Origin: Flavobacteriales bacterium
Lineage (GTDB): Bacteria > Bacteroidota > Bacteroidia > Flavobacteriales_D > Parvicellaceae
NCBI GenBank assembly: GCA_029243225.1
Contig: JAQWSL010000046.1
Location: forward strand, 1 to 32,371
Reading direction: 5' to 3'
Length of the DNA stretch: 32,371 nucleotides
The translations under genes and the position numbers were made by a program. Below, one piece after another: positions 8,746 through 16,128 of the stretch (positions within the stretch are counted from its first letter, which is position 1; every line of letters starts with the position of its first letter). Below the pieces are notes generated by a model. The model saw nothing but the letters and a program-made list of their open reading frames with translations. It was not told the DNA's origin and did not search any database.

Positions 8746-9455
8746 TTAAATTTTTTATTACGCAACTTAAGAACCCCCCAAAATGCTTCCTTAAAAATAC
8801 TCATGTTCATTTTAGATTCACCAAGCTGTCTATCTTTAAATGTAATCGGAACTTCAGTTAGTTTAAAGCCTAGTTTATAAGCTGAATATTTCATTTCTAT
8901 TTGAAAAGCATATCCCATGAATCTGATGTTATCTAAATTTATTTTCTCTAAAACACTTCTTCTGTAACATTTGAAACCAGCTGTTGTGTCTTTAATGTTA
9001 ATGAATAAAACCATTCTAACATATATTGATGCGAAGTATGACATTAGCCACCTTGTTTTAGGCCAATTTTCAACTCTACCACCTTTAACATATCTAGAGC
9101 CAATGCTTAAATCAAAACCACCAGTTGAACAGGCGTCTAAAAGTTTTGGTAAATCGTTAGGGTCGTGAGAGAAATCGGCATCCATTTCAAAAATAAATTC
9201 ATAACCATTTTCAAGAGCCCACTTAAACCCCATAATATACGCAGTCCCAAGGCCTAGCTTAGATTTTCTTTCAATAATGTGAAGACTTTCCTTAAATTCT
9301 TTCTGAAGTTGATGAACTATTTTAGCTGTTCCGTCTGGAGATCCGTCATCCACAATTAATACATGAAGCTCAATTTCTAATGAAAAAATAGATCGAATAA
9401 TATTTTCGATATTTTCTTTTTCATTGTAAGTGGGAATGATGACTAGACTCTTCAT
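8742..9455 (-). CDS. GT2 glycosyltransferase, polyprenol monophosphomannose synthase-like
   Basis: The 237-residue protein begins directly with the GT-A fold: VIIPTYNEKENI, VDDGSPDGTA (nucleotide-sugar site) and MDADFSHDP (the DxD-type metal motif). A long C-terminal part contains KDTTAGFKCYRR. The build matches Dpm1-like enzymes that move mannose (or another sugar) from the GDP-sugar to polyprenyl phosphate. There are no C-terminal membrane helices. The ATG at 9455 is preferred to a TTG at 9461. It is the first gene of the minus-strand unit that includes pyrC. Donor and acceptor are inferred from the family only. Confidence 0.85.
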   Translation of the reverse strand: MKSLVIIPTYNEKENIENIIRSIFSLEIELHVLIVDDGSPDGTAKIVHQLQKEFKESLHIIERKSKLGLGTAYIMGFKWALENGYEFIFEMDADFSHDPNDLPKLLDACSTGGFDLSIGSRYVKGGRVENWPKTRWLMSYFASIYVRMVLFINIKDTTAGFKCYRRSVLEKINLDNIRFMGYAFQIEMKYSAYKLGFKLTEVPITFKDRQLGESKMNMSIFKEAFWGVLKLRNKKFK

Positions 9456-9591
9456 TGGCAAACGAAGATAAATTAATATCTTAAATGATTAATCTAATTT
9501 TTATTCATTTTATATCACTTAACGAAATCTTAACTTTTTTTAACTAATTAAACATATTAAAAACTCACGATTTCTTTCATAACTTAGTAAA

Positions 9592-10938
9592 ATGAAGTAT
9601 GTCACTTTCTTTTTTGTTTTTAGTCTTAGTTTTTATTATCCACAATCCGAGAATGTTTCTTATTTAGATTCATGGACAACCACTGGTCTGCCAGTTACAA
9701 GTGATGGTGAGTCAGTTTTTAATGAAGTTTGGGGTTTTGTTCAAGGGGGGTTAGAATATGCCGTAATAGGTTCTACAGCTGGCACTCATGTTTTTCTTGT
9801 TAATCAAAATGATGAGTTAGACTCTATAGGTTTTGTTCAAGGAAAACATGTTTCAACTGATGCTGTTCATAGAGATTACCATGATCACAACGGCTATTTA
9901 TATGCAGTTTGTGATGAAGGTTCAAGCTCATTACAAATTATTGATCTTCAATTCTTACCAGATAGTTTGTCTTTAGTTTACGATAATGATTCTTTAATGG
10001 TAAGGGTTCATAATATTTTTATAGATAGTAGTAAATCAAAATTGTACGCATGTGGAGTTACAAAACTAAACGGTGGCTTTCCCATGTCTGTTTATGATAT
10101 TTCTAGTCCTACTGAGCCCAATTTTTTATCTAATTATGAATTTGTTAATTATGTCCATGATGCATATGTAAGAAACGACTCAGCATATCTTAATTGTGGT
10201 TCAGAGGGGTTAGTTGTGGCAGATTTTTCTATTCCATCGATGCCTATTCCTTTAGGAAGTTTAGAGTTTTATCCTGATAAAGGTTATAATCATTCAGGTT
10301 GGTTAAGTGAAGATGCAAAAACATATGTTTTGTGTGATGAAACAAAATCTATGCGCGTTAAAGTATTAGATGTTTCAGATTTATCAGATATTAAAGTTGC
10401 CTCTTTATTTACAACTGGATTTTACGATGAGACTCTTCCTCATAATGTCATTCTAAAGAATGGTATTGCATATATTAGTTATTACAACGATGGATTGCAA
10501 ATTTTCGATGTCAGAGATGTAAACCTTCCTAAAAGAGTTGGGTATTACGATAGTTATCAAGGTTCTAATTTAGGATTATACAGAGGAGTTTGGGGGGTGT
10601 ATTCTAATTTACCTAGCGGCAGATTGTTGATTTCAGATAGAAAAAATGGACTTTTTTTACTTGGGTTTAACCCACCGCCACAAATAAATTCAGATGAAAG
10701 TTTTCTTATTTTCCCCAATCCAGCTAGTAATTATATTTATTTTAATCATACACATTTAGGTGATCCAGATTATATTATTGAGGTTTTTAATTCTTTAGGA
10801 CAACTTGTAGATTCATTTAATGGTTACCAAGATTTTATGTTTATTGATGTTTCTAACTACAGTATTGGGAATTATATTTTAAAATATAGCTCTAATCTTT
10901 CTGAAACAGAATTTGCAGGCAGCTTTATTAAAAATTGA
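9592..10938 (+). CDS. secreted LVIVD-repeat (choice-of-anchor B-like) protein with T9SS sorting domain
   Basis: The 448-residue protein has a signal peptide at about 1-18. The body is a beta-propeller-like repeat protein with recurring units such as LQIIDLQFLP, YLNCGSEGLVVADFS, VKVLDVSDLSDIKVASLF and GLQIFDVRDVNLPKRVGYY, typical of LVIVD repeats. From about residue 370 comes a type IX secretion C-terminal domain: FLIFPNPASNYIYF, then IEVFNSLGQLVDSF and a final strand ending in AGSFIKN. It is exported to the cell surface or released. The stop overlaps the TTG start of the next gene (TTGA). The preceding 130-base gap shows no convincing promoter. Confidence 0.85.
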   Translation: MKYVTFFFVFSLSFYYPQSENVSYLDSWTTTGLPVTSDGESVFNEVWGFVQGGLEYAVIGSTAGTHVFLVNQNDELDSIGFVQGKHVSTDAVHRDYHDHNGYLYAVCDEGSSSLQIIDLQFLPDSLSLVYDNDSLMVRVHNIFIDSSKSKLYACGVTKLNGGFPMSVYDISSPTEPNFLSNYEFVNYVHDAYVRNDSAYLNCGSEGLVVADFSIPSMPIPLGSLEFYPDKGYNHSGWLSEDAKTYVLCDETKSMRVKVLDVSDLSDIKVASLFTTGFYDETLPHNVILKNGIAYISYYNDGLQIFDVRDVNLPKRVGYYDSYQGSNLGLYRGVWGVYSNLPSGRLLISDRKNGLFLLGFNPPPQINSDESFLIFPNPASNYIYFNHTHLGDPDYIIEVFNSLGQLVDSFNGYQDFMFIDVSNYSIGNYILKYSSNLSETEFAGSFIKN

Positions 10939-11267
10939 AGATCACTAATTTTAATAAAGATGTTATTGAGCTTGTTTGGTTAATCCCGAAAGGTAGAGTT
11001 ACATCGTATGGGGCAATAGCAAATTATTTGGGAGCTAAAAAAAGTTCTAGAATGGTAGGCTGGGTGTTGAATTCAACTTTTAATATTCCTAATTTCCCAG
11101 CCCACAGAGTGGTAAATAGATTTGGTTTGTTAAGTGGTAAGGCTCACTTTTGCTCTTTAACCAAAATGGAAGAATTGTTATTAATTGATGGTGTTAAAGT
11201 TGAAAATGATTTAGTTGTTAAATTCAATGAAATCTTTTGGGACCCAATGATTGAACTTAAACTTTGA
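10935..11267 (+). CDS. alkyltransferase-like (ATL) DNA-lesion-binding protein, catalytic Cys replaced
   Basis: The protein has 110 residues, the size of the MGMT C-terminal DNA-binding domain alone. It has the helix-turn-helix with Tyr25 (RVTSYGAIA) and the Arg finger (SSRMVGWVLN, R39). The active-site motif is PAHR (55-58) instead of PCHR, so it cannot accept an alkyl group. It belongs with the alkyltransferase-like proteins that bind O6-alkylguanine and hand it to nucleotide excision repair; as I recall, Thermus ATL also has Ala here. The start is a TTG overlapping the stop of the upstream gene; no ATG precedes the conserved region. Confidence 0.88.
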   Translation: MKITNFNKDVIELVWLIPKGRVTSYGAIANYLGAKKSSRMVGWVLNSTFNIPNFPAHRVVNRFGLLSGKAHFCSLTKMEELLLIDGVKVENDLVVKFNEIFWDPMIELKL

Positions 11268-11291
11268 TGTCATTAAATCTTTGTATTTTTG
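11263..11291 (+). promoter_or_regulatory. promoter of mrp-nfu
   Basis: TTTG (11263-11266), a 17-base spacer and TATTTTTG (11284-11291) match the Bacteroidota consensus. The upstream element overlaps the stop codon of the preceding gene. The predicted leader is about 20 bases. Confidence 0.6.
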
Positions 11292-11316
11292 AACCTAAAT
11301 ATTCTAAATAATATTA

Positions 11317-12426
11317 ATGAATAAAGATAGTCTGTTAAAAGCGCTCTCAAATGTAGCCGAGCCAGATCTTAGAAAAGATATTGTTTCTTTAGATTTAATC
11401 TCAGATTTAACTATTTCAGGAAGTCGTGTAAGTTTTACTGTCTCCATTCAAAATGCTGCATTACATGCACGAAAAAGAATGACAGAGGCTTGTGAATTCG
11501 CTATCGAACGTTTTTTTGATGAAAAATTTGAGATTTCTGTTAAAGTTGTAGGGATGAAAAAATCAGAGGCTTCTCAAAAGGTTCTTCCAAACATAAAGAA
11601 TATTATAGCCGTAACATCTGGAAAAGGAGGAGTTGGAAAATCTACTGTTGCCAGTAATCTTGCAGTTGGTCTTTCAAAAAAAGGATTTAAAGTTGGTTTA
11701 ATTGATGCAGATATTTACGGGCCTTCAGCTCCATTGATGTTTGATTGTCAACACTACAGACCTGTTTCTAAAGTTGTAGATGGTAAACAAATGATCGTTC
11801 CAGCTGAAAACTATGGAGTTAAAATTTTATCTATTGGTTTTTTTGCAGAATTAAATCAAGCAATTGTATGGCGTGGACCTATGGCTGTTAAAGCGTTAAA
11901 TCAGCTTTTGTTTGATGCCGTATGGGGAGATTTAGATTATTTAATTATTGATTCTCCACCAGGGACAGGTGATATTCATTTGTCTATCGTTCAAGCACTT
12001 CCTTTAACAGGAGCAATAATAGTTAGCACTCCCCAAAACATTGCATTAGCTGATGCTAGAAAGGCGATAGGGATGTTTAAATTAGACAACATTAATGTTC
12101 CAGTTTTGGGTATTGTTGAAAACATGTCTTGGTTTACACCTAAAGAACTTCCAGATTCAAAATATTTTATTTTTGGAAAAGAAGGCGCAAGTCAGCTTGC
12201 TGAAAAATTTGAAATACCACTACTTGGAGAAATTCCATTAGTACAATCAATAAGAGAAAGTGGTGACGCTGGAAGACCTGCGGTACTTCAGCAAGATACA
12301 CCCTCTCAAAAAGCTTTTATGCAATTGTGTAATAATGTTATTGACAGAATTGAATGGAGAAATAGCAATGTTGAGCCAACTAAGGTTGTCCCAGTTGAAT
12401 ATGGTGAACCTAAATGTTCTACATAA
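11317..12426 (+). CDS. mrp: Mrp/ApbC/NBP35-family iron-sulfur cluster carrier ATPase
   Basis: The 369-residue protein has an N-terminal MIP18/DUF59 domain (1-85) and a P-loop ATPase domain with the deviant Walker A GKGGVGKST (102-110). Further motifs are GLIDADIYGPSAPLM, DYLIIDSPPGTGD and VSTPQNIALADARKA. Family members assemble and transfer Fe-S clusters. The C-xx-C that usually follows ENMS is absent: here the stretch reads ENMSWFTPKELPDSKYFIFG. From memory this variant is common in Bacteroidota. A single Cys sits near the C-terminus. One base separates its stop from the downstream Nfu-type gene, which does carry a CxxC. Confidence 0.92.
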   Translation: MNKDSLLKALSNVAEPDLRKDIVSLDLISDLTISGSRVSFTVSIQNAALHARKRMTEACEFAIERFFDEKFEISVKVVGMKKSEASQKVLPNIKNIIAVTSGKGGVGKSTVASNLAVGLSKKGFKVGLIDADIYGPSAPLMFDCQHYRPVSKVVDGKQMIVPAENYGVKILSIGFFAELNQAIVWRGPMAVKALNQLLFDAVWGDLDYLIIDSPPGTGDIHLSIVQALPLTGAIIVSTPQNIALADARKAIGMFKLDNINVPVLGIVENMSWFTPKELPDSKYFIFGKEGASQLAEKFEIPLLGEIPLVQSIRESGDAGRPAVLQQDTPSQKAFMQLCNNVIDRIEWRNSNVEPTKVVPVEYGEPKCST

Positions 12427-12427
12427 A

Positions 12428-12667
12428 ATGGAAAATGAATTAAAAGATAAAGTTCTTCAAGCAATAGAAGATTTAAGGCCCTACTTAAAAAATGATGGTG
12501 GAGATATGGAACTTGTTGAAATTACACCAGAAAAAAAAGTGATGATTCGCTTTTTAGGTGCATGTCAGACTTGCTCTGTTAGTCCAGTTACATTGAGAGC
12601 TGGTTTAGAAGAGTCTCTTAAGAATGTTGCACCTGAAATAACAGGTGTAGAGGCGATTAATAATTAA
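12428..12667 (+). CDS. Nfu/NifU C-terminal-domain Fe-S scaffold protein
   Basis: This 79-residue single-domain protein has the NifU C-terminal signature: IEDLRPYLKNDGGDMELV, then FLGACQTCSVSPVTLRAGLE with the cluster ligands C46 and C49. It probably holds and delivers [4Fe-4S] clusters, together with the Mrp ATPase encoded one base upstream. The in-frame open region extends upstream into mrp, but ATG 12428 gives the normal domain start. Its TAA overlaps the stop of the convergent TonB receptor gene by two bases. Confidence 0.92.
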   Translation: MENELKDKVLQAIEDLRPYLKNDGGDMELVEITPEKKVMIRFLGACQTCSVSPVTLRAGLEESLKNVAPEITGVEAINN

Positions 12668-15087
12668 AATTCAAATTGTAGACCAATAGAGGGTAATAGT
12701 GTTCCAGACACATTTTCTATTAATTTTGTTTGGTACCTACTTGGATCATTCGAATTAATTAATCTGTTGCCATTGTCATCAGTTGGAACAATCAAACTTG
12801 GTGCAGTTTCTGATTGAAAATTATAAGCATTTTGAATGTCTAAGTAAAGATTAAGTGCCATTTTTTTCCAATACCATTTTTTGTCTATTCTGATATCTAG
12901 TCCATGATTTGCTTTTAGTCTAAGTTCATTTAATTGATTGTAATCTAATAGCCCCATGTTAGCGACATCCCAAACTTGTATGTAAGATGAGTTTAAAGTA
13001 TCGAATGGAGTATAAGGAGATCCGCCTGAAAATCTGAATTTCACACCAATCTCCCAATTTTTCTTAAATTTTTTACCTGCAGTTAAACTAATTATATTGC
13101 CATTGTCCCAAGCTGAGGGTTTGTAATTGTTGTTTTGATCTTTAAATTCACTTCTAACCCATGTGTAGGCAAGTATGCCATAAAAACTTTTACTTAATTT
13201 TTGTTGGGCTAAAAATTCTACTCCATAAGCCCGACCTTGAGAAGAGCTTGTAACCTCTTCGTTTCCAATAACACCAAAATCGCCACCCAGATTTGCTAAC
13301 GACACATTTTTATTTACTAAAAAAGGATAATTATTATAATTTTTATAAAACCCTTCAATAGTTATTTTGTTAAATGTGGCTGGATTGAATTCTAACCCAG
13401 CCACTATATGATCATTAGATATATAGGTAATTTCATTTTCTTTATTTACTAACAAATTGTTATTATCCCTGTAACCCATAACAGTATATGCAGGAAGTTG
13501 GTAATACCTACCAACATTAAAGTTGAGGCTCATTTTGTTAGTTAATGCATAAGCTGCACTAAATCTTGGCGATAATTGTTTAATAGGATTAGCCATTTGT
13601 TTTGAGTAGGAGTTGTGGTCAGCTCTAACTCCTAAGGATAAGATTAGCTTATTGTTGATTAATTTTTTACTTCCTTGAGCAAAGTAGGAAAATTTGTGAA
13701 AAGCTAAATCAGATTCAAAATCTACGATTGTATTGGAATCGCCAAGTGGAATTTTAAGAAATGTACTGTTTGTGTATTCTGCATATTCATAACCAAATCC
13801 AAAATTTAATTTCCATCCATTTTTCCTTAGCGTGTTTTCAAACCTCAGTTTGTTTTCAATTTCTTGCGAATTGTAATCTTGAAGGAGGTTTTGATTTGTT
13901 TCAACGTTCTCTGCATATTTTTTAGATGTGTTATTGAGGTGGTTTCTTGAAATAACTAGGGTTTGAAAGCTGTGTTCTTTAAAGTGTGTCCATTTACCAC
14001 CGAAAGTGTAATTCCATTGTGTTGACACAGGTAGGTATCCCAATATGTATTCATTTCTTTCGTATGTGTCAGGGTCAGAAATGTTTTCATTCAAACCTAA
14101 ATTTAATTTAAATTCATCTATAGCACCTAAACCTATAAAAGTTAAATTATTTTTCTCGTTTAGTTTAATGCTTTGCTTAAATTGAATGTCGTTGTAAGTT
14201 GGTAAAAAAGGCAGCTGAATAGCTTTAAATAAAAATTGTAAATAAGATCTTCTAGCAGATAAAACAAAAGTTGACTTTTTACCTATTGGTCCGTCTAATG
14301 TTAGTCCTATATCGCTAGATCCAATTGTAAATGAAGAAGCTAATCTCTCGTTATTGCCTTCAACTTGTTTAAATTCTAAAACCGAACTTAGTGTATTCCC
14401 TCTATTTGCTGGAAAAGCTCCAGAATATAAATCTACTTCACTAATAAAATTAACATTAATCATGCCTACAGGTCCACCACTTGAGCCTTGTGTTGCAAAG
14501 TGATTAATATTTGGCACTTCAATTCCATCTAAATAAAATCTATTCTCATTAGGTGCTCCACCTCTAATTATAATGTCGTTCCTAAAAGAAACTGTAGATG
14601 CAACACCTGGAAGAGATTGAATAACTTTCGAAATATCTCTGTTCCCCCCTGGATTTCTATATATTTCTGTAGCACTTATATTTCTTTTACTTACTGGACT
14701 TTCTTCAGATTTTGTAAATGGAGATGCTTTTATTTCTATTTCTTCAAGAGATGTAGTTGTTTCAATAAGACCTGCATTAATAGTTGTTGGTTTGTTAGGA
14801 GCTACTATTACTTCTGATGCGGTGTATGTTTGATATCCAATAAATGAAAATGTTACATTATAAGTGCCAGACATAACATCTTTAATAATGAAATTCCCTT
14901 CAAAGTCAGAAGAAATACCCCTTTCAATTTCATTTATGTAAATGTTGGCAAAAGGAATAGGTTCATTGTTAATGTTGTTAAATACTCTTCCTTTAATGAT
15001 TCCGTTTTGAGCAAATAAATTAGAAAATATTGTAAAAATTAAAGTTACTAATAAAGCAAATTTGTAATAGTTTGAATAGTTAATCAT
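12664..15087 (-). CDS. TonB-dependent outer-membrane receptor with carboxypeptidase-like N-terminal domain
   Basis: The 807-residue protein has a signal peptide at about 1-26 (ending FAQNG). A carboxypeptidase-regulatory-like domain spans about 28-112 (IIKGRVFNNINNEPIPFANI, then SFIGYQTYTA). A TonB plug follows with NPGGNRDISKVIQSLPGV, IIIRGGAPNENRFYLDGIEVP and the SEVDLYSGAFPANRGNTLSS segment. The rest is a 22-strand-type barrel ending in SIGLQFEF with a terminal Phe. No SusD partner is adjacent, so a SusC role is unlikely; the substrate is unknown. The gene is divergent from a MerR regulator, and its predicted promoter overlaps an arm of the inverted repeat there. Confidence 0.92.
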   Translation of the reverse strand: MINYSNYYKFALLVTLIFTIFSNLFAQNGIIKGRVFNNINNEPIPFANIYINEIERGISSDFEGNFIIKDVMSGTYNVTFSFIGYQTYTASEVIVAPNKPTTINAGLIETTTSLEEIEIKASPFTKSEESPVSKRNISATEIYRNPGGNRDISKVIQSLPGVASTVSFRNDIIIRGGAPNENRFYLDGIEVPNINHFATQGSSGGPVGMINVNFISEVDLYSGAFPANRGNTLSSVLEFKQVEGNNERLASSFTIGSSDIGLTLDGPIGKKSTFVLSARRSYLQFLFKAIQLPFLPTYNDIQFKQSIKLNEKNNLTFIGLGAIDEFKLNLGLNENISDPDTYERNEYILGYLPVSTQWNYTFGGKWTHFKEHSFQTLVISRNHLNNTSKKYAENVETNQNLLQDYNSQEIENKLRFENTLRKNGWKLNFGFGYEYAEYTNSTFLKIPLGDSNTIVDFESDLAFHKFSYFAQGSKKLINNKLILSLGVRADHNSYSKQMANPIKQLSPRFSAAYALTNKMSLNFNVGRYYQLPAYTVMGYRDNNNLLVNKENEITYISNDHIVAGLEFNPATFNKITIEGFYKNYNNYPFLVNKNVSLANLGGDFGVIGNEEVTSSSQGRAYGVEFLAQQKLSKSFYGILAYTWVRSEFKDQNNNYKPSAWDNGNIISLTAGKKFKKNWEIGVKFRFSGGSPYTPFDTLNSSYIQVWDVANMGLLDYNQLNELRLKANHGLDIRIDKKWYWKKMALNLYLDIQNAYNFQSETAPSLIVPTDDNGNRLINSNDPSRYQTKLIENVSGTLLPSIGLQFEF

Positions 15088-15178
15088 GTGTTTAAGCTTT
15101 GAGTTTTTAAAAAAGAGTTTATAAGTTTTATATTTTAACTTTTTTATAATGTTTAACTTATATATGTTTATTTTTTTT

Positions 15179-15211
15179 CAAAAATAGTTAAACAAACGCT
15201 TTGTTTTACAA
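15179..15211 (-). promoter_or_regulatory. promoter of the TonB receptor gene, overlapping the inverted repeat
   Basis: On the minus strand, TATTTTTG (15186-15179) is a perfect TAnnTTTG box. TTG at 15211-15209 lies upstream with a 22-base spacer, at the long end of the known range. The box overlaps the left arm of the inverted repeat at 15181-15228. The leader would be about 85 bases. Confidence 0.45.
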
Positions 15212-15228
15212 TTTTGTTTAACTATTTT
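15181..15228. promoter_or_regulatory. 48-base operator candidate: perfect 16-base inverted repeat between the TonB receptor gene and the MerR gene
   Basis: The left arm AAAATAGTTAAACAAA (15181-15196) and the right arm TTTGTTTAACTATTTT (15213-15228) are exact reverse complements, with a 16-base spacer. Related TTAAACAAA half-sites occur again at 15238-15246 (exact), at 15200-15208 inside the spacer on the other strand (one mismatch), and in part at 15150-15156. Each arm contains the -7 box of a candidate outward promoter. The position is right for autoregulation by the MerR protein and joint control of the TonB receptor gene. Binding is inferred. Confidence 0.6.
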
Positions 15229-15230
15229 AG
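15200..15230 (+). promoter_or_regulatory. promoter of the MerR regulator and crt operon
   Basis: TTTG (15200-15203), a 19-base spacer and TATTTTAG (15223-15230), one mismatch from TAnnTTTG. It overlaps the right arm of the inverted repeat. The predicted leader is about 11 bases before the ATG at 15247, and a third half-site (15238-15246) lies inside it. Confidence 0.45.
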
Positions 15231-15246
15231 CACAAAATTAAACAAA

Positions 15247-16125
15247 ATGTCGATATATTCAATAGCAGATTTAGAAAAATTGTCGGGAATTAAAGCCCAT
15301 ACTTTAAGAATTTGGGAGAAAAGGTATAATATAGTTGAACCCAATAGGACAGATACTAACATTAGATTTTACAATGATGATCAATTAAGAAAAATTCTTA
15401 ATGTTTCGTTTCTTATCAATCAGGGATTTAAAATAAGTAAAATTGCTAAACTTGACACTACTAATTTAGCTTTAAAGGTTAAAGAAAGTAGTTCGTTTTC
15501 AACAAGTCATGAATCATACATTAACGATTTAATCGTTTCATCGCTAACTTTCGATTCTGAACTTTTTAATAAATCATTTGATGAGGTGATTAACAAGCTT
15601 GGTTTGTCAATTACATACGAATCAATCATCATTCCAAGTCTTAACAAAATCGGTTCTTTATGGACTGCAGGCGATTTATTTCCCGCTCAGGAACATTTTT
15701 TATCTAACCTTATAAAGCAAAAGCTTTATCATATTTTAGAAGAAAGGAGGTCTAAAACTAATATTGGTAAAACTATTTTGCTCTTTACACCTCCTTGGGA
15801 AAGCCATGACTTCGCACTAATTTATGCAGATATTATTCTTCAAGAAAGAGGTGTCAATGTTTGTAACATTGGTAGGGCCTTTTCTAAAGAAATTATTTAT
15901 GAATGTATAGAGAATACTAAGCCAGACTATATATTTACTACAATCATTGTGGGACATAAAGTTACCGAAATTCAAGAGCTTTGCGACCGCATTAACTCTT
16001 GTAAGAAGAATAGCAAGTTTCTACTTGGTGGTAATATGAATCTATTAAAGTTGGTCAATTCTAACGCACACTTATTTAATTCGTGTAAAGAATTTGAAAC
16101 GTATGTTAAATTTCAAATTAATTAA
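15247..16125 (+). CDS. MerR-type regulator with cobalamin-binding-like domain (CarH/LitR-like)
   Basis: The 292-residue protein has a MerR winged helix (1-75: SIADLEKLSGIKAHTLRIWEKRY). A four-helix region (about 85-165) carries W139-x9-E149-H150, and a B12-fold-like Rossmann domain (about 174-292) includes E185-S-H187. In CarH photoreceptors the W-x9-E-H motif caps adenosylcobalamin and the E/D-x-H-x-x-G histidine binds cobalt. Here H187 is kept, but the Gly is Ala190, and the residue after Trp139 is Thr where Thermus CarH has its light-state His. The ATG at 15247 gives the normal MerR N-terminus; a TTG at 15214 lies inside the operator. It is first in the crt operon and probably represses it. 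Confidence 0.85.
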   Translation: MSIYSIADLEKLSGIKAHTLRIWEKRYNIVEPNRTDTNIRFYNDDQLRKILNVSFLINQGFKISKIAKLDTTNLALKVKESSSFSTSHESYINDLIVSSLTFDSELFNKSFDEVINKLGLSITYESIIIPSLNKIGSLWTAGDLFPAQEHFLSNLIKQKLYHILEERRSKTNIGKTILLFTPPWESHDFALIYADIILQERGVNVCNIGRAFSKEIIYECIENTKPDYIFTTIIVGHKVTEIQELCDRINSCKKNSKFLLGGNMNLLKLVNSNAHLFNSCKEFETYVKFQIN

Positions 16126-16128
16126 GTT

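Noticed and set aside
9456-9591. Promoter or small RNA between the GT2 gene and the LVIVD gene
   Set aside because: TAACTTAG at 9580-9587 is one mismatch from the -7 consensus but has no -33 partner, and no stable hairpin was seen.
12260-12427. Longer Nfu protein beginning inside mrp
   Set aside because: The upstream extension is a shadow of mrp in another frame; ATG 12428 begins exactly at the normal Nfu domain border.
15088-15178. Cobalamin riboswitch in the leader of the TonB receptor gene
   Set aside because: The leader is about 85 bases, almost pure A/T and lacks a B12-box-like conserved element; a cobalamin riboswitch needs a longer structured RNA.
15214-15246. Upstream TTG start for the MerR regulator
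   Set aside because: The extra 11 residues lie inside the inverted repeat and upstream of the predicted transcription start; ATG 15247 gives the standard MerR N-terminus.
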